Of a stretch of DNA of 64,000 nt, positions 26,691 through 35,924 are shown piece after piece (position 1 is the first letter of the stretch; every line of letters starts with the position of its first letter). A model generated the notes under the pieces. The model made no database searches. It worked only from the letters and a program-made list of their open reading frames with translations, and was not told the origin of the DNA. Made by a program: the position numbers and the translations under genes. The stretch is from Bifidobacterium callimiconis (lineage in GTDB: Bacteria > Actinomycetota > Actinomycetes > Actinomycetales > Bifidobacteriaceae): contig NZ_QXGJ01000001.1 of NCBI RefSeq assembly GCF_003952005.1, forward strand, positions 310,001 through 374,000, read 5' to 3'.

Positions 26691-27566
26691 ATGGCACTTC
26701 GACTGGATGGCAAGCAGGCGGCAGCCACCATCAAGGCTGATCTGGCACAGCGTGTGGAGCAGCTGAAATCCAAGGGGATCACCCCCGGTCTGGGCACGCT
26801 GCTGGTCGGCAACGACGCCGGCAGCGTCAAGTACGTGGCGGGCAAGCACCGTGACTGCGCCGAGGTGGGCATCGCCTCCATCGCCGAGGAGCTTCCCGCC
26901 GAGGCGAGCTTCGACGATATCGCCGAGGCGATCCAGCGACTGAACGCCAATCCGGCGTGTACCGGATTCATCGTGCAGCTGCCCTTGCCCAAAGGCATCG
27001 ATGAGAACGCGGCGATCGATCTGATCGATCCGAAGAAGGATGCGGATGGCATGCATCCCTACAATCTGGGCGAGCTGGTGCTGCATCCGCGTGGCGAGCT
27101 CGTGACCCCGCTGCCCTGCACCCCTCGTGGCGTGGTGGAGCTGCTGGCCATGAACGGCATCGATCTCAACGGCAAGCATGTGGTGGTGTTGGGTCGTGGC
27201 ATCACCATCGGCCGTACGATCGGTCTGCTGATCAGTCGTAAGGAGATCAATGCCACGGTGACGCTGTGCCACACCGGCACGAAGAACGTCCATGAGATCA
27301 TGCGTTCGGCCGATGTGATCGTCGCGGCGATGGGCAACGCCCATTTCGTCAAGCCCGAGGATGTGCGGCCGGACGCCGTGCTCGTCGACGTCGGCGTAAG
27401 TCGTGTGACCGATCCCGAGACCGGCAAGTCGAGGATTCTGGGCGATGTGGATCCGGCGGCGCGTGAGGTGTGCGCGGCCTATACGCCGAATCCCGGCGGC
27501 GTGGGACCGATGACCCGCGCCATGCTGCTGCGCAATGTGGTGGACATCGCTGAGCGTCTGGCGTAG
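26691..27566 (+). CDS. folD: Methylenetetrahydrofolate dehydrogenase/cyclohydrolase
   Basis: The protein has 291 residues. The bifunctional enzyme interconverts 5,10-methylene-THF, 5,10-methenyl-THF and 10-formyl-THF. Seen: the substrate stretch [18 protein letters not shown] (Tyr and the catalytic Lys), [25 protein letters not shown], the NADP loop [18 protein letters not shown] and the C-terminal [22 protein letters not shown] precedes the ATG at 26691; the longer frame from 26472 is rejected. It sits between the two halves of a metal transport system without an obvious functional link. A hairpin follows. Confidence 0.96.
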   Translation: MALRLDGKQAAATIKADLAQRVEQLKSKGITPGLGTLLVGNDAGSVKYVAGKHRDCAEVGIASIAEELPAEASFDDIAEAIQRLNANPACTGFIVQLPLPKGIDENAAIDLIDPKKDADGMHPYNLGELVLHPRGELVTPLPCTPRGVVELLAMNGIDLNGKHVVVLGRGITIGRTIGLLISRKEINATVTLCHTGTKNVHEIMRSADVIVAAMGNAHFVKPEDVRPDAVLVDVGVSRVTDPETGKSRILGDVDPAAREVCAAYTPNPGGVGPMTRAMLLRNVVDIAERLA

Positions 27567-27580
27567 GCTCCGGCCGTCGT

Positions 27581-27623
27581 CGTGACATGCAGGCCCGGGG
27601 TTCCCGGTGGCCTGCATGTCACG
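27581..27623 (+). terminator. Long hairpin after folD
   Basis: CGTGACATGCAGGCC (27581-27595) pairs perfectly with GGCCTGCATGTCACG (27609-27623) over 15 bases, and the loop can pair further (CGGG/CCCG). There is no T run, as is often the case in actinobacteria. Confidence 0.7.
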
Positions 27624-27741
27624 AGGGGTGTGGCATCCCAAATCAGGGGTGCCGCACCCTTCGTCGTTTTTCGGGCTCTTCGCCCGCCCTGTCCATGGCG
27701 CGGATGCGGACACGTCGGAATTGGACGAATCCATCAAATAC

Positions 27742-27756
27742 TGATTATTATTCTCA
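27742..27756. promoter_or_regulatory. Fur-family (Zur-like) operator upstream of the metal ABC genes
   Basis: TGATTATTATTCTCA matches the 15-base palindrome pattern TGA-N2-AT-N-AT-N2-TCA typical of actinobacterial Zur/Fur boxes. It lies 38 bases before the ATPase start in an AT-rich promoter region. Metal-dependent repression of the transporter is the natural reading. Confidence 0.65.
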
Positions 27757-27794
27757 ATAGCAATATTGGAACCAGCCATCAGTAGGAATGAATC

Positions 27795-28709
27795 ATGTCA
27801 GCAACTCCCGTTCTCTCCGGCACCGCCACGGGCAACGTCGCCGTGACGGACGCCGTCGTGCTGCGCGACGCCGAGGTGCATCGTGGCGGCAGAACCATCT
27901 GGTCGCACGGCAATCTCGCCATTCCCGCCGGCACGGTGACCGCCATCGTGGGCACCAACGGCGCGGGCAAGACCACGCTGCTCGACGCCGAACTCGGTCT
28001 GGTGCCGCTCTACGCCGGCTCCATCACCGTCATGGGACGGCCGGCCGGACAGAACAACGGCATGATCGGCTATGTTCCGCAGTCGTATATCGCCGGACTG
28101 GATTCAAACATCACGGCACGCCAATCGGTGATTCTGGGGCTGACCGGCACCCGGTTCGGCATTCATTTCGTCACCAAGGAGGAGAAGGCACGCGCCCAGC
28201 AGGTGCTGGAATTCGTCGGCCTGGCCGACAAGGCCGACTACCGGCTCAGCGAACTGTCGGGCGGACTGCGGCAGCGCGCCGCCATCGCACAGGCGCTGGT
28301 CGGCGACCCCAAGCTGCTGCTGCTCGACGAACCACTCGCCAACCTCGACATGGCCAGTCAGAGGGCCGTGGTGGAGCTGCTCGCGCGGTTGAACCGCGAA
28401 TGGGGCATGACCATTCAGGTGGTGGCCCACGATCTCAACATGCTGCTGCCGATCCTCACGGGCGCGATCTATCTGCTCGACGGCCATCCGCACTACTCCC
28501 CCATCAGCTCCGTGCTCGACTCCGATCTGCTCACGCATCTGTACGGCACCCGCATCGAGGTGGTGACCACGCCGCAGGGCGACATGTTCGTCACCCCCGA
28601 CCGCACGCTGGAGCCCAAGGAGCGGGATCAGGACACGCACGACACGGCCGAGGCCGCGCACTTCCACGAGCATCATCACCCGAATCCGTCGAAGGAGAAC
28701 AACCGATGA
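27795..28709 (+). CDS. Metal ABC transporter ATP-binding protein (ZnuC/TroB type)
   Basis: The protein has 304 residues. Walker A is AIVGTNGAGKTTLLDAEL (residues about 56-63), the Q-loop lies in MIGYVPQSYIAG, the ABC signature is LSGGLRQRAAIAQAL, Walker B is LLLLDEPLANLDM, and the switch His is in VVAHDLNMLL. A His/Glu-rich C-terminal tail (EAAHFHEHHHPN) could bind metal ions. It powers uptake through the next gene. AGGAATG lies before the ATG. The stop overlaps the permease start (ATGA), so the two are translationally coupled. A Zur-like box precedes it. The binding protein is encoded divergently upstream of folD. Confidence 0.9.
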   Translation: MSATPVLSGTATGNVAVTDAVVLRDAEVHRGGRTIWSHGNLAIPAGTVTAIVGTNGAGKTTLLDAELGLVPLYAGSITVMGRPAGQNNGMIGYVPQSYIAGLDSNITARQSVILGLTGTRFGIHFVTKEEKARAQQVLEFVGLADKADYRLSELSGGLRQRAAIAQALVGDPKLLLLDEPLANLDMASQRAVVELLARLNREWGMTIQVVAHDLNMLLPILTGAIYLLDGHPHYSPISSVLDSDLLTHLYGTRIEVVTTPQGDMFVTPDRTLEPKERDQDTHDTAEAAHFHEHHHPNPSKENNR

Positions 28710-29536
28710 ACGTCACATTCGCATTCGATCCCGAATGGCTGTCGGTGCTTACCGCCCCCTTCATGACGAACGCCATCGAGGCGGGTCTGCTCATCGCACT
28801 GTCCGCGGGCATCATGGGCTATTTCACCATCACCCGGCACTCCACCTTCGCCGCGCATGCGCTGGCCCATATCGGACTGCCAGGAGCCACCGGCGCGGTG
28901 CTGCTGGGACTGCCCGTCTCGCTGGGTCTGGGCGCCTTCGCCCTTGGCGGGGCGCTGGTGATCGGGGCCTTGGGTAAGAAGGTGTCGGAGCGGGAGATCG
29001 CCACGGGTACCGTGCTGGCGTTCGCCACCGGTCTGGGTCTGTTCTTCGCGCGACTGTCCTCCAGCGCGTCCCAGCAGATGCAATCGATCCTTTTCGGTTC
29101 GATCCTGACGATCACCGATGGGCAGATCGTCGGATTCGCCATCTTTGACGTGGTGCTGCTCGTCCTGCTGGCGCTGGTCTACCGGCCGCTGCTGTTCAGC
29201 TCGCTCGACGAGCAGGTGGCCCGCGCCAAGGGCGTGCCGATCTCGCTGATGAACGTGCTGTTCATGGCGATTATGGCCGGTGTGATCACCGTGGCCGTGC
29301 CCGCCGTGGGAACGCTGCTGATCTTCGCGCTGGTGGTGACCCCGGCCGCCACGGCGTCGATGATCACCCGCTCGCCGTTCGCCGCCATCGTGGTGTCATG
29401 CATACTGTGTCTGATCAGCATCTGGGGCGGTCTGGTGCTGTCCGCCATGTTCCCCACGCCGCCCAGCTTCGTCATCGTGACGTTGAGCACGCTGATGTGG
29501 GCGGTGGCCAAGGCCGTATGCGGCAGAAAGCACTGA
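28706..29536 (+). CDS. Metal ABC transporter permease (ZnuB/TroC type)
   Basis: The protein has 276 residues with about eight to nine hydrophobic segments, typical of the ABC-3 family of zinc/manganese permeases. The family signs include GYFTITRHSTFAAHALAHIGLPGATGAVLLG (the S-F-x-x-A/S-H-A-L region), the KKVSEREIATGTVLAFATGLGLFF stretch and the C-terminal AVPAVGTLLIFALVVTPAATA. It overlaps the ATPase stop by four bases. The metal is unknown; the Fur-family box upstream and the ligands of the binding protein leave zinc and manganese open. Confidence 0.9.
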   Translation: MNVTFAFDPEWLSVLTAPFMTNAIEAGLLIALSAGIMGYFTITRHSTFAAHALAHIGLPGATGAVLLGLPVSLGLGAFALGGALVIGALGKKVSEREIATGTVLAFATGLGLFFARLSSSASQQMQSILFGSILTITDGQIVGFAIFDVVLLVLLALVYRPLLFSSLDEQVARAKGVPISLMNVLFMAIMAGVITVAVPAVGTLLIFALVVTPAATASMITRSPFAAIVVSCILCLISIWGGLVLSAMFPTPPSFVIVTLSTLMWAVAKAVCGRKH

Positions 29537-29555
29537 GCTTCGGGAAACCGAGACG

Positions 29556-30062
29556 CTAACGGGAGACGAGTGCGGTGGCGATGGCGGCGATGCCTTCGCC
29601 CCGCCCCGTGAATCCCATGCCGTCCGTGGTGGTGGCGGTGATCGTCACCGGCGATCCGAGGGCATGGGTCATGGCCTCGCACGCCTCCTGACGGCGTTTG
29701 CCGATGCGCGGGGCATTGCCCACGATCGACACCGAAACGTTGATCACCCGCCAGCCGGACGACGTCACACGGTCGTGTACCAGCCGCAGCATGTGGTCGC
29801 CGTGCATGCCGGCGCCCATCGAATCGGCGCCGACGCCGAACATCGAGCCGATATCCCCCATACCGCAGGCCGACAGCACGGCGTCGACCACGGCATGCGC
29901 GGCCACGTCGCCGTCGGAATCGCCGTCGATGCCCTCCACGCCACGCTGTTCGTCATCCACCCAGCGTAGGCAAGCCAGCCACAGCGGCTTGTGCGTTCCG
30001 GATTCAGCGAAACGGTGCGCGTCGAATCCCTGTCCGATGCGCACCGCGGTCGGATCGGTCAT
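29556..30062 (-). CDS. ispF: 2-C-methyl-D-erythritol 2,4-cyclodiphosphate synthase
   Basis: The protein has 168 residues, the family length. It cyclises the CDP-methylerythritol phosphate intermediate in the MEP isoprenoid pathway. Metal ligands are in RIGQGFDAHRF (Asp and His) and GDVAAHAVVDAVLSACGMGDIGSMF (His). ADSMGAGMHGDHMLR and RIGKRRQEACEAM belong to the substrate site. The start ATG (30062) shares a base with the carD stop codon (TGATG), so the genes are coupled. In mycobacteria ispD lies between carD and ispF; here it is missing and must be elsewhere. Confidence 0.93.
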   Translation of the reverse strand: MTDPTAVRIGQGFDAHRFAESGTHKPLWLACLRWVDDEQRGVEGIDGDSDGDVAAHAVVDAVLSACGMGDIGSMFGVGADSMGAGMHGDHMLRLVHDRVTSSGWRVINVSVSIVGNAPRIGKRRQEACEAMTHALGSPVTITATTTDGMGFTGRGEGIAAIATALVSR

Positions 30063-30682
30063 CACTTGGCCTTGCGGGTCGACTTCTTCTTGCCCTTGGC
30101 GGCCTTGGCCTCCGCCTCGATACGGGCCAGCGTGTCGGCGGCAGGCTCCTTGGGGGCCTTGGTGTGATGCTTCTCGTCGCCCGGCTCGGGATCGCGGTAG
30201 CCAAGATTCACGTCGAGCAGACGCTGGGTCTCCTCCTCGCTGAGCTTCTCGCTAAGCGAGATCTCGGACGTGAGGATATTGCGGGCCTTGGTGAGCATGC
30301 GCTTCTCACCGGCGGACAGACCGTGCTCGTCGTCGTCACGCTGCGCGAGATCGCGGACCACCTCGGCGACCTTGTTCACATCGCCGGTCGCGATCTTCTC
30401 GACGTTGAGCTTGTAGCGACGGGACCAGTTGGTCTTCTCCTCGACGATCGGCGTGCGCAGGATCTCGAACACCTTGGAGACCGCCTTGCCGTCGACGACA
30501 TCCCTCACGCCGACCTTCTTAACGTTCTCCTCGGGGATCTGAATGACAAGACCGTCGGAGGACAGCACGGAAAGCTTGAGATACGTGCGCTTGACGCCGT
30601 TCATCTCCCTTTCGGTGATCTCAACGATCTTCGCGGCACCATGGCGCGGGTAGACAACGGTATCGCCAACCTGATAAGTCAT
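30062..30682 (-). CDS. carD: CarD-family transcription regulator
   Basis: The protein has 206 residues. CarD binds the RNA polymerase beta subunit and stabilises open complexes, notably at rRNA promoters. The N-terminal RNA-polymerase-interaction domain is clear (QVGDTVVYPRHGAAKIVEI and YLKLSVLSSDGLVIQIPEENV), followed by the helical DNA-binding domain with its conserved Trp (EEKTNWSRRYKLNVEKIATGDVNKVAEVVRDL). A Lys/Ala-rich C-terminal extension of about 45 residues (KAAKGKKKSTRKAK) goes beyond mycobacterial CarD (162 residues). GGAGGGG lies before the ATG and a consensus -10 box upstream. ispF follows with overlap. Confidence 0.95.
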   Translation of the reverse strand: MTYQVGDTVVYPRHGAAKIVEITEREMNGVKRTYLKLSVLSSDGLVIQIPEENVKKVGVRDVVDGKAVSKVFEILRTPIVEEKTNWSRRYKLNVEKIATGDVNKVAEVVRDLAQRDDDEHGLSAGEKRMLTKARNILTSEISLSEKLSEEETQRLLDVNLGYRDPEPGDEKHHTKAPKEPAADTLARIEAEAKAAKGKKKSTRKAK

Positions 30683-30702
30683 AAAGACAGCCCCTCCAAA
30701 TG

Positions 30703-30708
30703 ATTATA
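30703..30708 (-). promoter_or_regulatory. Consensus -10 box of carD
   Basis: The minus strand reads TATAAT at 30708-30703, 20 bases before the carD ATG, giving a leader of about 14 bases that still contains GGAGGGG. No good -35 box is seen, as is common where the -10 is perfect. Confidence 0.55.
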
Positions 30709-30849
30709 GAAGACATTTCATAGTCGCATATCGTATGGACGACAACGAATTCGCACGATCCGACGCCCACGGAAACGGTGATCGGGACAGATTTCGACGT
30801 CACGGCGTGTCGCCCAGAATGACGCGAAACCGCAGCGGATTCGCCATAA

Positions 30850-30912
30850 GAACGTTCAAACAATCGGCACGTCGTTTTCAGATTTAGGCGGGGGTTTACG
30901 TACACTTTTGGT
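30850..30912 (+). promoter_or_regulatory. glgB promoter region: possible leaderless start and LacI-type core
   Basis: TACACT (30901-30906) sits where a -10 box would place the transcription start at or next to the glgB ATG at 30913, and no ribosome binding site precedes that ATG. GAACGTTC (30850-30857) is a perfect 8-base palindrome with the CG-centred core usual for LacI-family sites. Confidence 0.45.
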
Positions 30913-33162
30913 ATGGCAAATTCAAATGAAAAGGGCATCCCGCAGCCTGTCAAAGTCGACCAGGCCGCCTTGGATGCCGTCAGCAACGGCGTTTTCTACA
31001 ACCCGCACACCGTGCTCGGCGTGCACCTCAACGAGGAGGACGGCGAAGGTTTCGCCACCGTGCGTGTACTCAAGCCCCTCGCCAAGACCGTGACCATCAT
31101 CACCCAGGACGGCGAATGGCAGGCCTGGCATGAGTGGAACGGCGTATTCGTGGCCGTGGTTCCGGCCGCCAAGACCGACGACGGCTACACCGTGCCCGAC
31201 TACCGTGTGCGCACCGAATACGAGGACGGCTCCTCCTCGCTGGCCGATGACCCCTACCGCTACATGCCCACCGTCGGCGATATGGATATGTACCTGTTCG
31301 GCGAGGGCCGTCATGAGCGTCTGTGGGAGGTGCTCGGCGCCCACGTGCACACCTATGACGATGCCATGGGCGAGCCGGACGGCTCCTCCAGCACCACCGT
31401 CTCCGGCACCGCGTTCGCCGTGTGGGCCCCCAACGCCCGCGCCGTGCGCGTGGTGGGCGACTTCAACTCCTGGGGCGGCCGTCAGTTCGCCATGCGCGAG
31501 CTGGGTTCCTCCGGCATCTGGGAGATCTTCATCCCCGGCATCGGCGCCGGCGAACGCTACAAGTACGAGATCTTCAACGCCAACGGCGAATGGAAGCAGA
31601 AGGCCGATCCCATGGAGCGCCAGCATCAGGTGCCGCCGGAGACCGCGTCCATCGTCGTGGACTCCAAGCATGAGTGGCAGGACGACGAGTGGATGGAGCA
31701 TCGCCGCAACACCGACCCGCACGCCGGCCCCATCAGCATCTACGAGGTCCATGCCGGCAGCTGGAAGGAAGGCATGAACTACCGTCAGCTCGCCGACGAG
31801 CTGGTCCCCTACGTCAAGAAGATGGGCTTCACCCACGTGGAGTTCATGCCCCTGGCCGAGCACCCGTTCACCGGATCGTGGGGCTATCAGGTCACCGGCT
31901 ACTATGCGCCGCAGTCCCGTCTGGGCACCACCGACGATCTCAAGGCCCTGATCGACGCCTTCCACCAGGAGGGCATCGGCGTGATCATGGACTGGGTTCC
32001 CGCCCACTTCCCGAAGGACGACTTCGCGCTCGCCCGCTTCGACGGCACGCCGCTGTACGAGGATCCCGATCCGCTGCGCGGAGAGCACCCCGACTGGGGC
32101 ACCTACGTGTTCAACTTCGGCCGCAACGAGGTGCGTGACTTCCTGGTGGCGAACGCCTGCTACTGGCTCGACGAGTTCCACGTCGACGGCCTGCGTGTGG
32201 ATGCCGTCTCCTCGATGCTCTACCTCGACTACAGCCGCGAGAACGGCCAGTGGAGGCCGAACATCTACGGCGGACGCGAGAACCTCGAAGCCATCGCCTT
32301 CCTCAAGGAGGCCACCGCCACCGCGTACGGCCGCTACCCCGGCACCATGATGATCGCCGAGGAGTCCACCGCATGGCCGGGCGTGACCGCCCCCACCTCC
32401 GAAGGCGGTCTGGGCTTCGGACTCAAGTGGAACATGGGTTGGATGCACGATACGCTCGAGTACCTGCACGAATCGCCGATCAACCGCAAGTGGCACCACG
32501 GCGAGATCACCTTCTCGATGGTGTACGCCTACTCGGAGCATTACGTGCTGCCGATCAGCCATGACGAGGTCGTATACGGCAAGGGTGCGCTGTTCGGCAA
32601 GATGCCGGGCGACGACTGGCAGAAGTACGCCGGCGTTCGCGCCCTGTTCGCCTACCAGTGGGCACATCCGGGCAAGAACCTCACCTTCATGGGCAACGAG
32701 ATCGCGCAGTACGGCGAGTGGAACTACAAGACCTCCGTGGATTGGGACGCGCTCAACTGGCCGGACCATCAGGGAGTGCAGAAGTTCGTCGCCGACCTCA
32801 ACGCTCTGTACAAGAAGAGCCCCGAGTTCTGGAGCCAGGACTTCGAACCGTCCGGCTTCCAGTGGCTCACCAGCGACGACGCCGACCACAACGTCCTGAG
32901 CTTCATGCGACTGGACAAGGAAGGCAATCCGATCGTCGTGATCGTCAACTTCTCCGGCTCGGCATGGTCCGACTATCAGGTGCCGCTGCCCAAGGGCGGC
33001 AAGTGGGTCGAGATTCTCAACAGCGACGCCGAGGAGTATGGCGGCTCCGGCATCGCCAACACCGACATCGTGGCCGAGGAGGAGGAATACCATTCCCGTC
33101 CGTACTCGGTGAAGCTCACCGTGCCGGCACTGGGAGCCCTGTTCCTCAAGCCCGAGGAGTGA
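30913..33162 (+). CDS. glgB: 1,4-alpha-glucan branching enzyme (GH13_9)
   Basis: The protein has 749 residues. It makes alpha-1,6 branches in glycogen. A GlgB N-terminal domain (residues about 20-110) and a CBM48 domain ([21 protein letters not shown]) precede the GH13 barrel. Catalytic residues: the nucleophile Asp in [15 protein letters not shown], the acid/base Glu in [12 protein letters not shown] and the third Asp in [13 protein letters not shown]. The [14 protein letters not shown] and EFHVDG stretches also fit. The C-terminal beta domain ends in [14 protein letters not shown]. No ribosome binding site is seen; the transcript may be leaderless. No other glycogen gene is adjacent. A hairpin follows. 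Confidence 0.97.
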   Translation: MANSNEKGIPQPVKVDQAALDAVSNGVFYNPHTVLGVHLNEEDGEGFATVRVLKPLAKTVTIITQDGEWQAWHEWNGVFVAVVPAAKTDDGYTVPDYRVRTEYEDGSSSLADDPYRYMPTVGDMDMYLFGEGRHERLWEVLGAHVHTYDDAMGEPDGSSSTTVSGTAFAVWAPNARAVRVVGDFNSWGGRQFAMRELGSSGIWEIFIPGIGAGERYKYEIFNANGEWKQKADPMERQHQVPPETASIVVDSKHEWQDDEWMEHRRNTDPHAGPISIYEVHAGSWKEGMNYRQLADELVPYVKKMGFTHVEFMPLAEHPFTGSWGYQVTGYYAPQSRLGTTDDLKALIDAFHQEGIGVIMDWVPAHFPKDDFALARFDGTPLYEDPDPLRGEHPDWGTYVFNFGRNEVRDFLVANACYWLDEFHVDGLRVDAVSSMLYLDYSRENGQWRPNIYGGRENLEAIAFLKEATATAYGRYPGTMMIAEESTAWPGVTAPTSEGGLGFGLKWNMGWMHDTLEYLHESPINRKWHHGEITFSMVYAYSEHYVLPISHDEVVYGKGALFGKMPGDDWQKYAGVRALFAYQWAHPGKNLTFMGNEIAQYGEWNYKTSVDWDALNWPDHQGVQKFVADLNALYKKSPEFWSQDFEPSGFQWLTSDDADHNVLSFMRLDKEGNPIVVIVNFSGSAWSDYQVPLPKGGKWVEILNSDAEEYGGSGIANTDIVAEEEEYHSRPYSVKLTVPALGALFLKPEE

Positions 33163-33214
33163 TCCCGTAATGCCCGCGCCCCGTTCGTGAACGGACGCGA
33201 AGGGCATCCGTCAG

Positions 33215-33246
33215 CGTAAGGCCAGGATACTTTTCCTGGCCTTACG
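33215..33246 (+). terminator. Hairpin between glgB and the two-component system
   Basis: CGTAAGGCCAGGA (33215-33227) pairs perfectly with TCCTGGCCTTACG (33234-33246) around a 6-base loop. No T run follows. It lies 52 bases after the glgB stop and 50 before the next start. Confidence 0.65.
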
Positions 33247-33295
33247 TATGATGGTGGACAACAACATGGCAACAACAAGGTGATGTAAGGCAACA

Positions 33296-34015
33296 ATGAA
33301 CACTATCGATGCACACACCCCCAGACGCACGATCCTCGTCGTCGAGGACGAACCCACGCTGGCCACCGCGATCGCCCAGCGACTGACCGCGGAAGGCTGG
33401 AACGCCCGAGTCGCCGGAGACGGGGCCAGCGCGGTGCAGGCCGCCTCCCAGCTCAAGCCCGATCTGGTGATCATGGACATCATGCTGCCGGTGATGGACG
33501 GTCTCGAGGCCACCAAGCGCATCGTGGCGAGCCGCCCCGTCCCCGTGCTCATCCTCACCGCCCGCGACGACGAGGCCGACAAGGTGATCGGTCTGGGCGC
33601 CGGAGCCGACGACTACATGACCAAGCCCTTCTCCATGCGTGAGCTCATCGCCCGCTGCAAGGCGCTGCTCCGCCGAGTGGAACGCGCCAAGGTCATCGCC
33701 AAGAACTCCGAGAACGAGAAGATCCTCGACTTCGGCACGCTGGTGATCGACCCGGCCCAGCGCATCGTAACGCTCGACGGCCACGAGGTGCATCTGACCC
33801 CCACCGAGTTCGATTTGCTGGCCACGCTTGCCCGACGCCCCAAGTCGGTGCTGACGCGCGAGAAGCTGCTCGAGGAGGTGTGGGACTGGGTGGACGCCTC
33901 CGGTACCCGAACCGTAGACTCGCATGTCAAGGCCCTGCGTCACAAGCTGGGACCGGAACTCATCCGTACCGTGCATGGTGTGGGTTATGCCTTCGAACCG
34001 CCGGAAGCCAAGTAA
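33296..34015 (+). CDS. OmpR/PhoB-family response regulator
   Basis: The protein has 239 residues. Receiver domain: TILVVEDEPTLATAI, phosphoacceptor Asp61 in LVIMDIMLPVMDG, the switch Thr in VLILTARDD and Lys in YMTKPFS. The C-terminal winged helix (LVIDPAQRIVTLDGHEVHLTP, TEFDLLATLARRP, then GTRTVDSHVKALRHKLG) binds DNA. The kinase gene begins inside its 3' end, so the pair is coupled. What it senses and regulates is unknown. The start is the ATG at 33296; the ribosome binding site is weak (AAGGTGATGTAAGG). Confidence 0.93.
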   Translation: MNTIDAHTPRRTILVVEDEPTLATAIAQRLTAEGWNARVAGDGASAVQAASQLKPDLVIMDIMLPVMDGLEATKRIVASRPVPVLILTARDDEADKVIGLGAGADDYMTKPFSMRELIARCKALLRRVERAKVIAKNSENEKILDFGTLVIDPAQRIVTLDGHEVHLTPTEFDLLATLARRPKSVLTREKLLEEVWDWVDASGTRTVDSHVKALRHKLGPELIRTVHGVGYAFEPPEAK

Positions 34016-35123
34016 GGGCAAGACGACCCGTCCCTCGCCGAACGCGCGGCGAGGAGAGGAGAAGACGGGGCTCGCCGCGAAACTGGATCGCTGGCGGGAT
34101 CGCCCGATCGGTATGTTCAGCTCGTTGAAGGCCGAGCTGAGCATACTGATCACGTTGTCCACGGCGATCGCCTTCGTATTGGCATGGCACTTCCTCAAGT
34201 GGGGGTGGAGTGGATGGATCGCCATGCCGCTGACCCTGGTCGTGGCTCTGGGCATCACGTATTTCTTCGCCCACGGCCTGACCGCGCCGCTTCGTCAGAT
34301 GCGTGACGCGGCAGAGGCGATGGCGGCCGGCGACTACACGGTACGCGTGGAAAGCGCCAACGACAGTCGCGACGAGGTCGGTCAGCTCGCCCGATCATTC
34401 AATGAGATGGCCGGCGAACTACAGCATGCCGACCAGATGCGCCGGGACATGGTGGCCAATGTCAGCCACGAACTGCGCACACCGGTATCGGCATTGCAGG
34501 CGTTGGTGGAGAACATGGCCGATGGCGTGGTCGAGCCCACTCCGGCCAATCTGGAGGGCATCCTCGATCAGACACACAAGCTGTCGGATCTGATCGCGTT
34601 CCTGCTCGACATGTCCCGCGTGGAGGCCGGCGCCGCCAGCCTTGAGGTGGAACCGTTCGATTTCGCGGAATTCATCGACGATACCGTCAAACCGCTCGAG
34701 ATCGCGGACGGCGGGCACGGACACACCATTCATGTCGACGTGCCGGAGCATCTGCGCATGGAAGGCGACCCGAACCGTCTGAACCAGCTGTTCACCAATA
34801 TCATCGCGAACGCGCTCAAGCACTCTCCCGACGGCACCGAGGTGCTGATCGAAACCCATGAGAACGAGGAGCGGGGCACCATCGTCACGAACGTGGTGAA
34901 CTATGGTTCGCGTATTCCCGAAGAGGCCCGCAACGATATCTTCCGCCGTTACGTCAAGGGCACGGGACGCCCCGGCACTGGCTCGGGAGGTACGGGACTG
35001 GGATTGTCCATCGCCCGCTGGGCCGCGGGACTGCATGGAGGCACCGTCAATGTGGTGCCGGATCCCCGTGGCGCGAATTTCGAGATCGAACTGCCGAAAT
35101 ATCACAGCATCGACGATGACTGA
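33987..35123 (+). CDS. Sensor histidine kinase with a minimal extracellular loop
   Basis: The protein has 378 residues. Two adjacent membrane helices (about 49-70 and 77-96) leave only about six residues outside (KWGWSG), the layout of intramembrane-sensing kinases. A HAMP domain follows (LTAPLRQMRDAAEAMAAGDY), then the H-box with His161 (MVANVSHELRTPVSAL), N-box (NQLFTNIIANALKHSPDG), and G-boxes with GTGSGGTGLGLSIARW. I chose the ATG at 33987, which overlaps the response regulator by 29 bases; earlier starts are possible. Its last 22 bases overlap the converging ComF gene. Confidence 0.9.
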   Translation: MPSNRRKPSKGKTTRPSPNARRGEEKTGLAAKLDRWRDRPIGMFSSLKAELSILITLSTAIAFVLAWHFLKWGWSGWIAMPLTLVVALGITYFFAHGLTAPLRQMRDAAEAMAAGDYTVRVESANDSRDEVGQLARSFNEMAGELQHADQMRRDMVANVSHELRTPVSALQALVENMADGVVEPTPANLEGILDQTHKLSDLIAFLLDMSRVEAGAASLEVEPFDFAEFIDDTVKPLEIADGGHGHTIHVDVPEHLRMEGDPNRLNQLFTNIIANALKHSPDGTEVLIETHENEERGTIVTNVVNYGSRIPEEARNDIFRRYVKGTGRPGTGSGGTGLGLSIARWAAGLHGGTVNVVPDPRGANFEIELPKYHSIDDD

Positions 35124-35881
35124 TCCCGCTCTGATGGTGCCGGCACGGCGGCGAGCGCAAAGCCCGTACGCACCGGGACGCCGGCACCATGCAGTGCCTG
35201 TGCGCATTGGCGCATGGTGGAGCCGGTGGTGATGATGTCGTCGACCAGAATCGATGTGTGGCAGCCGTGCAGCAGGTCACGGTTCACGTGAATGTGATTG
35301 CGGAGGCGATCGGAGCGGGCCTTCGCTCCCCCGGTCTGTACGGATTTGGCCTGTGTGCCCGTAATGCTGAGCGCCGGGACGCATCGTGCCCGCACGCCTT
35401 GCCGTTGCAGTTCCTCCGTTATCGCGTTGGCCAGGGTGATCGTGTGGAACCGTCCGCGTCGGCGCATGGATGACGGTGTGGATGGTGCCGGTACCACAGC
35501 GACGGATGCTGCATGCCCACGATGCCCACGATGGGTGAATAACATTCCGATTTCGCCACTGCGGCGTAGGCAACCGGCGATCAGGTGTCCGAACTCGGCG
35601 TCGAGTTCCTGATCATCATGGTCTTTCCACATGAGAATGGCATGACGGACCTCGCCGCGGTACGTGCCGCACGCGTGCACGCGGCCGGAGGCGATCACCG
35701 TTGCGGATACCGGTCTGATCACATCGTGGCCGAACAGGCCGGTGCAGGAGTCGCAGAGCACGGCGTCGGGCAGATCGCAGCCGGCGCATCCACGGGGCAG
35801 CAGCAGGTCGCGCATCTCCCGTCCCAATCCGATCATGGCGTCCATGATGGATGCCGCATATGGGCGGGGATGTGGGTGCAT
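35102..35881 (-). CDS. ComF-family phosphoribosyltransferase-like protein
   Basis: The protein has 259 residues. The N-terminal part has a zinc-ribbon-like Cys set (LLPRGCAGCDLPDAVLCDSCTGLF) and the C-terminal part a PRPP-binding motif (SILVDDIITTGSTM), the ComF architecture. ComF proteins are linked to DNA uptake in naturally competent bacteria; in bifidobacteria a role in uptake is not shown. It follows the HAD gene after 43 bases on the same strand. The start at 35881 is supported only by a weak GGAAGCG; 35845 is an alternative. Confidence 0.87.
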   Translation of the reverse strand: MHPHPRPYAASIMDAMIGLGREMRDLLLPRGCAGCDLPDAVLCDSCTGLFGHDVIRPVSATVIASGRVHACGTYRGEVRHAILMWKDHDDQELDAEFGHLIAGCLRRSGEIGMLFTHRGHRGHAASVAVVPAPSTPSSMRRRGRFHTITLANAITEELQRQGVRARCVPALSITGTQAKSVQTGGAKARSDRLRNHIHVNRDLLHGCHTSILVDDIITTGSTMRQCAQALHGAGVPVRTGFALAAVPAPSERDQSSSML

Positions 35882-35924
35882 GTCGGGTCTCGCTTCCGTG
35901 GTCTGCTCGTCGGCGTCCGTTACG

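Noticed and set aside
30922..33207. 761-residue open frame opposite glgB
   Set aside because: Antisense shadow of the branching enzyme; no motif and no ribosome binding site.
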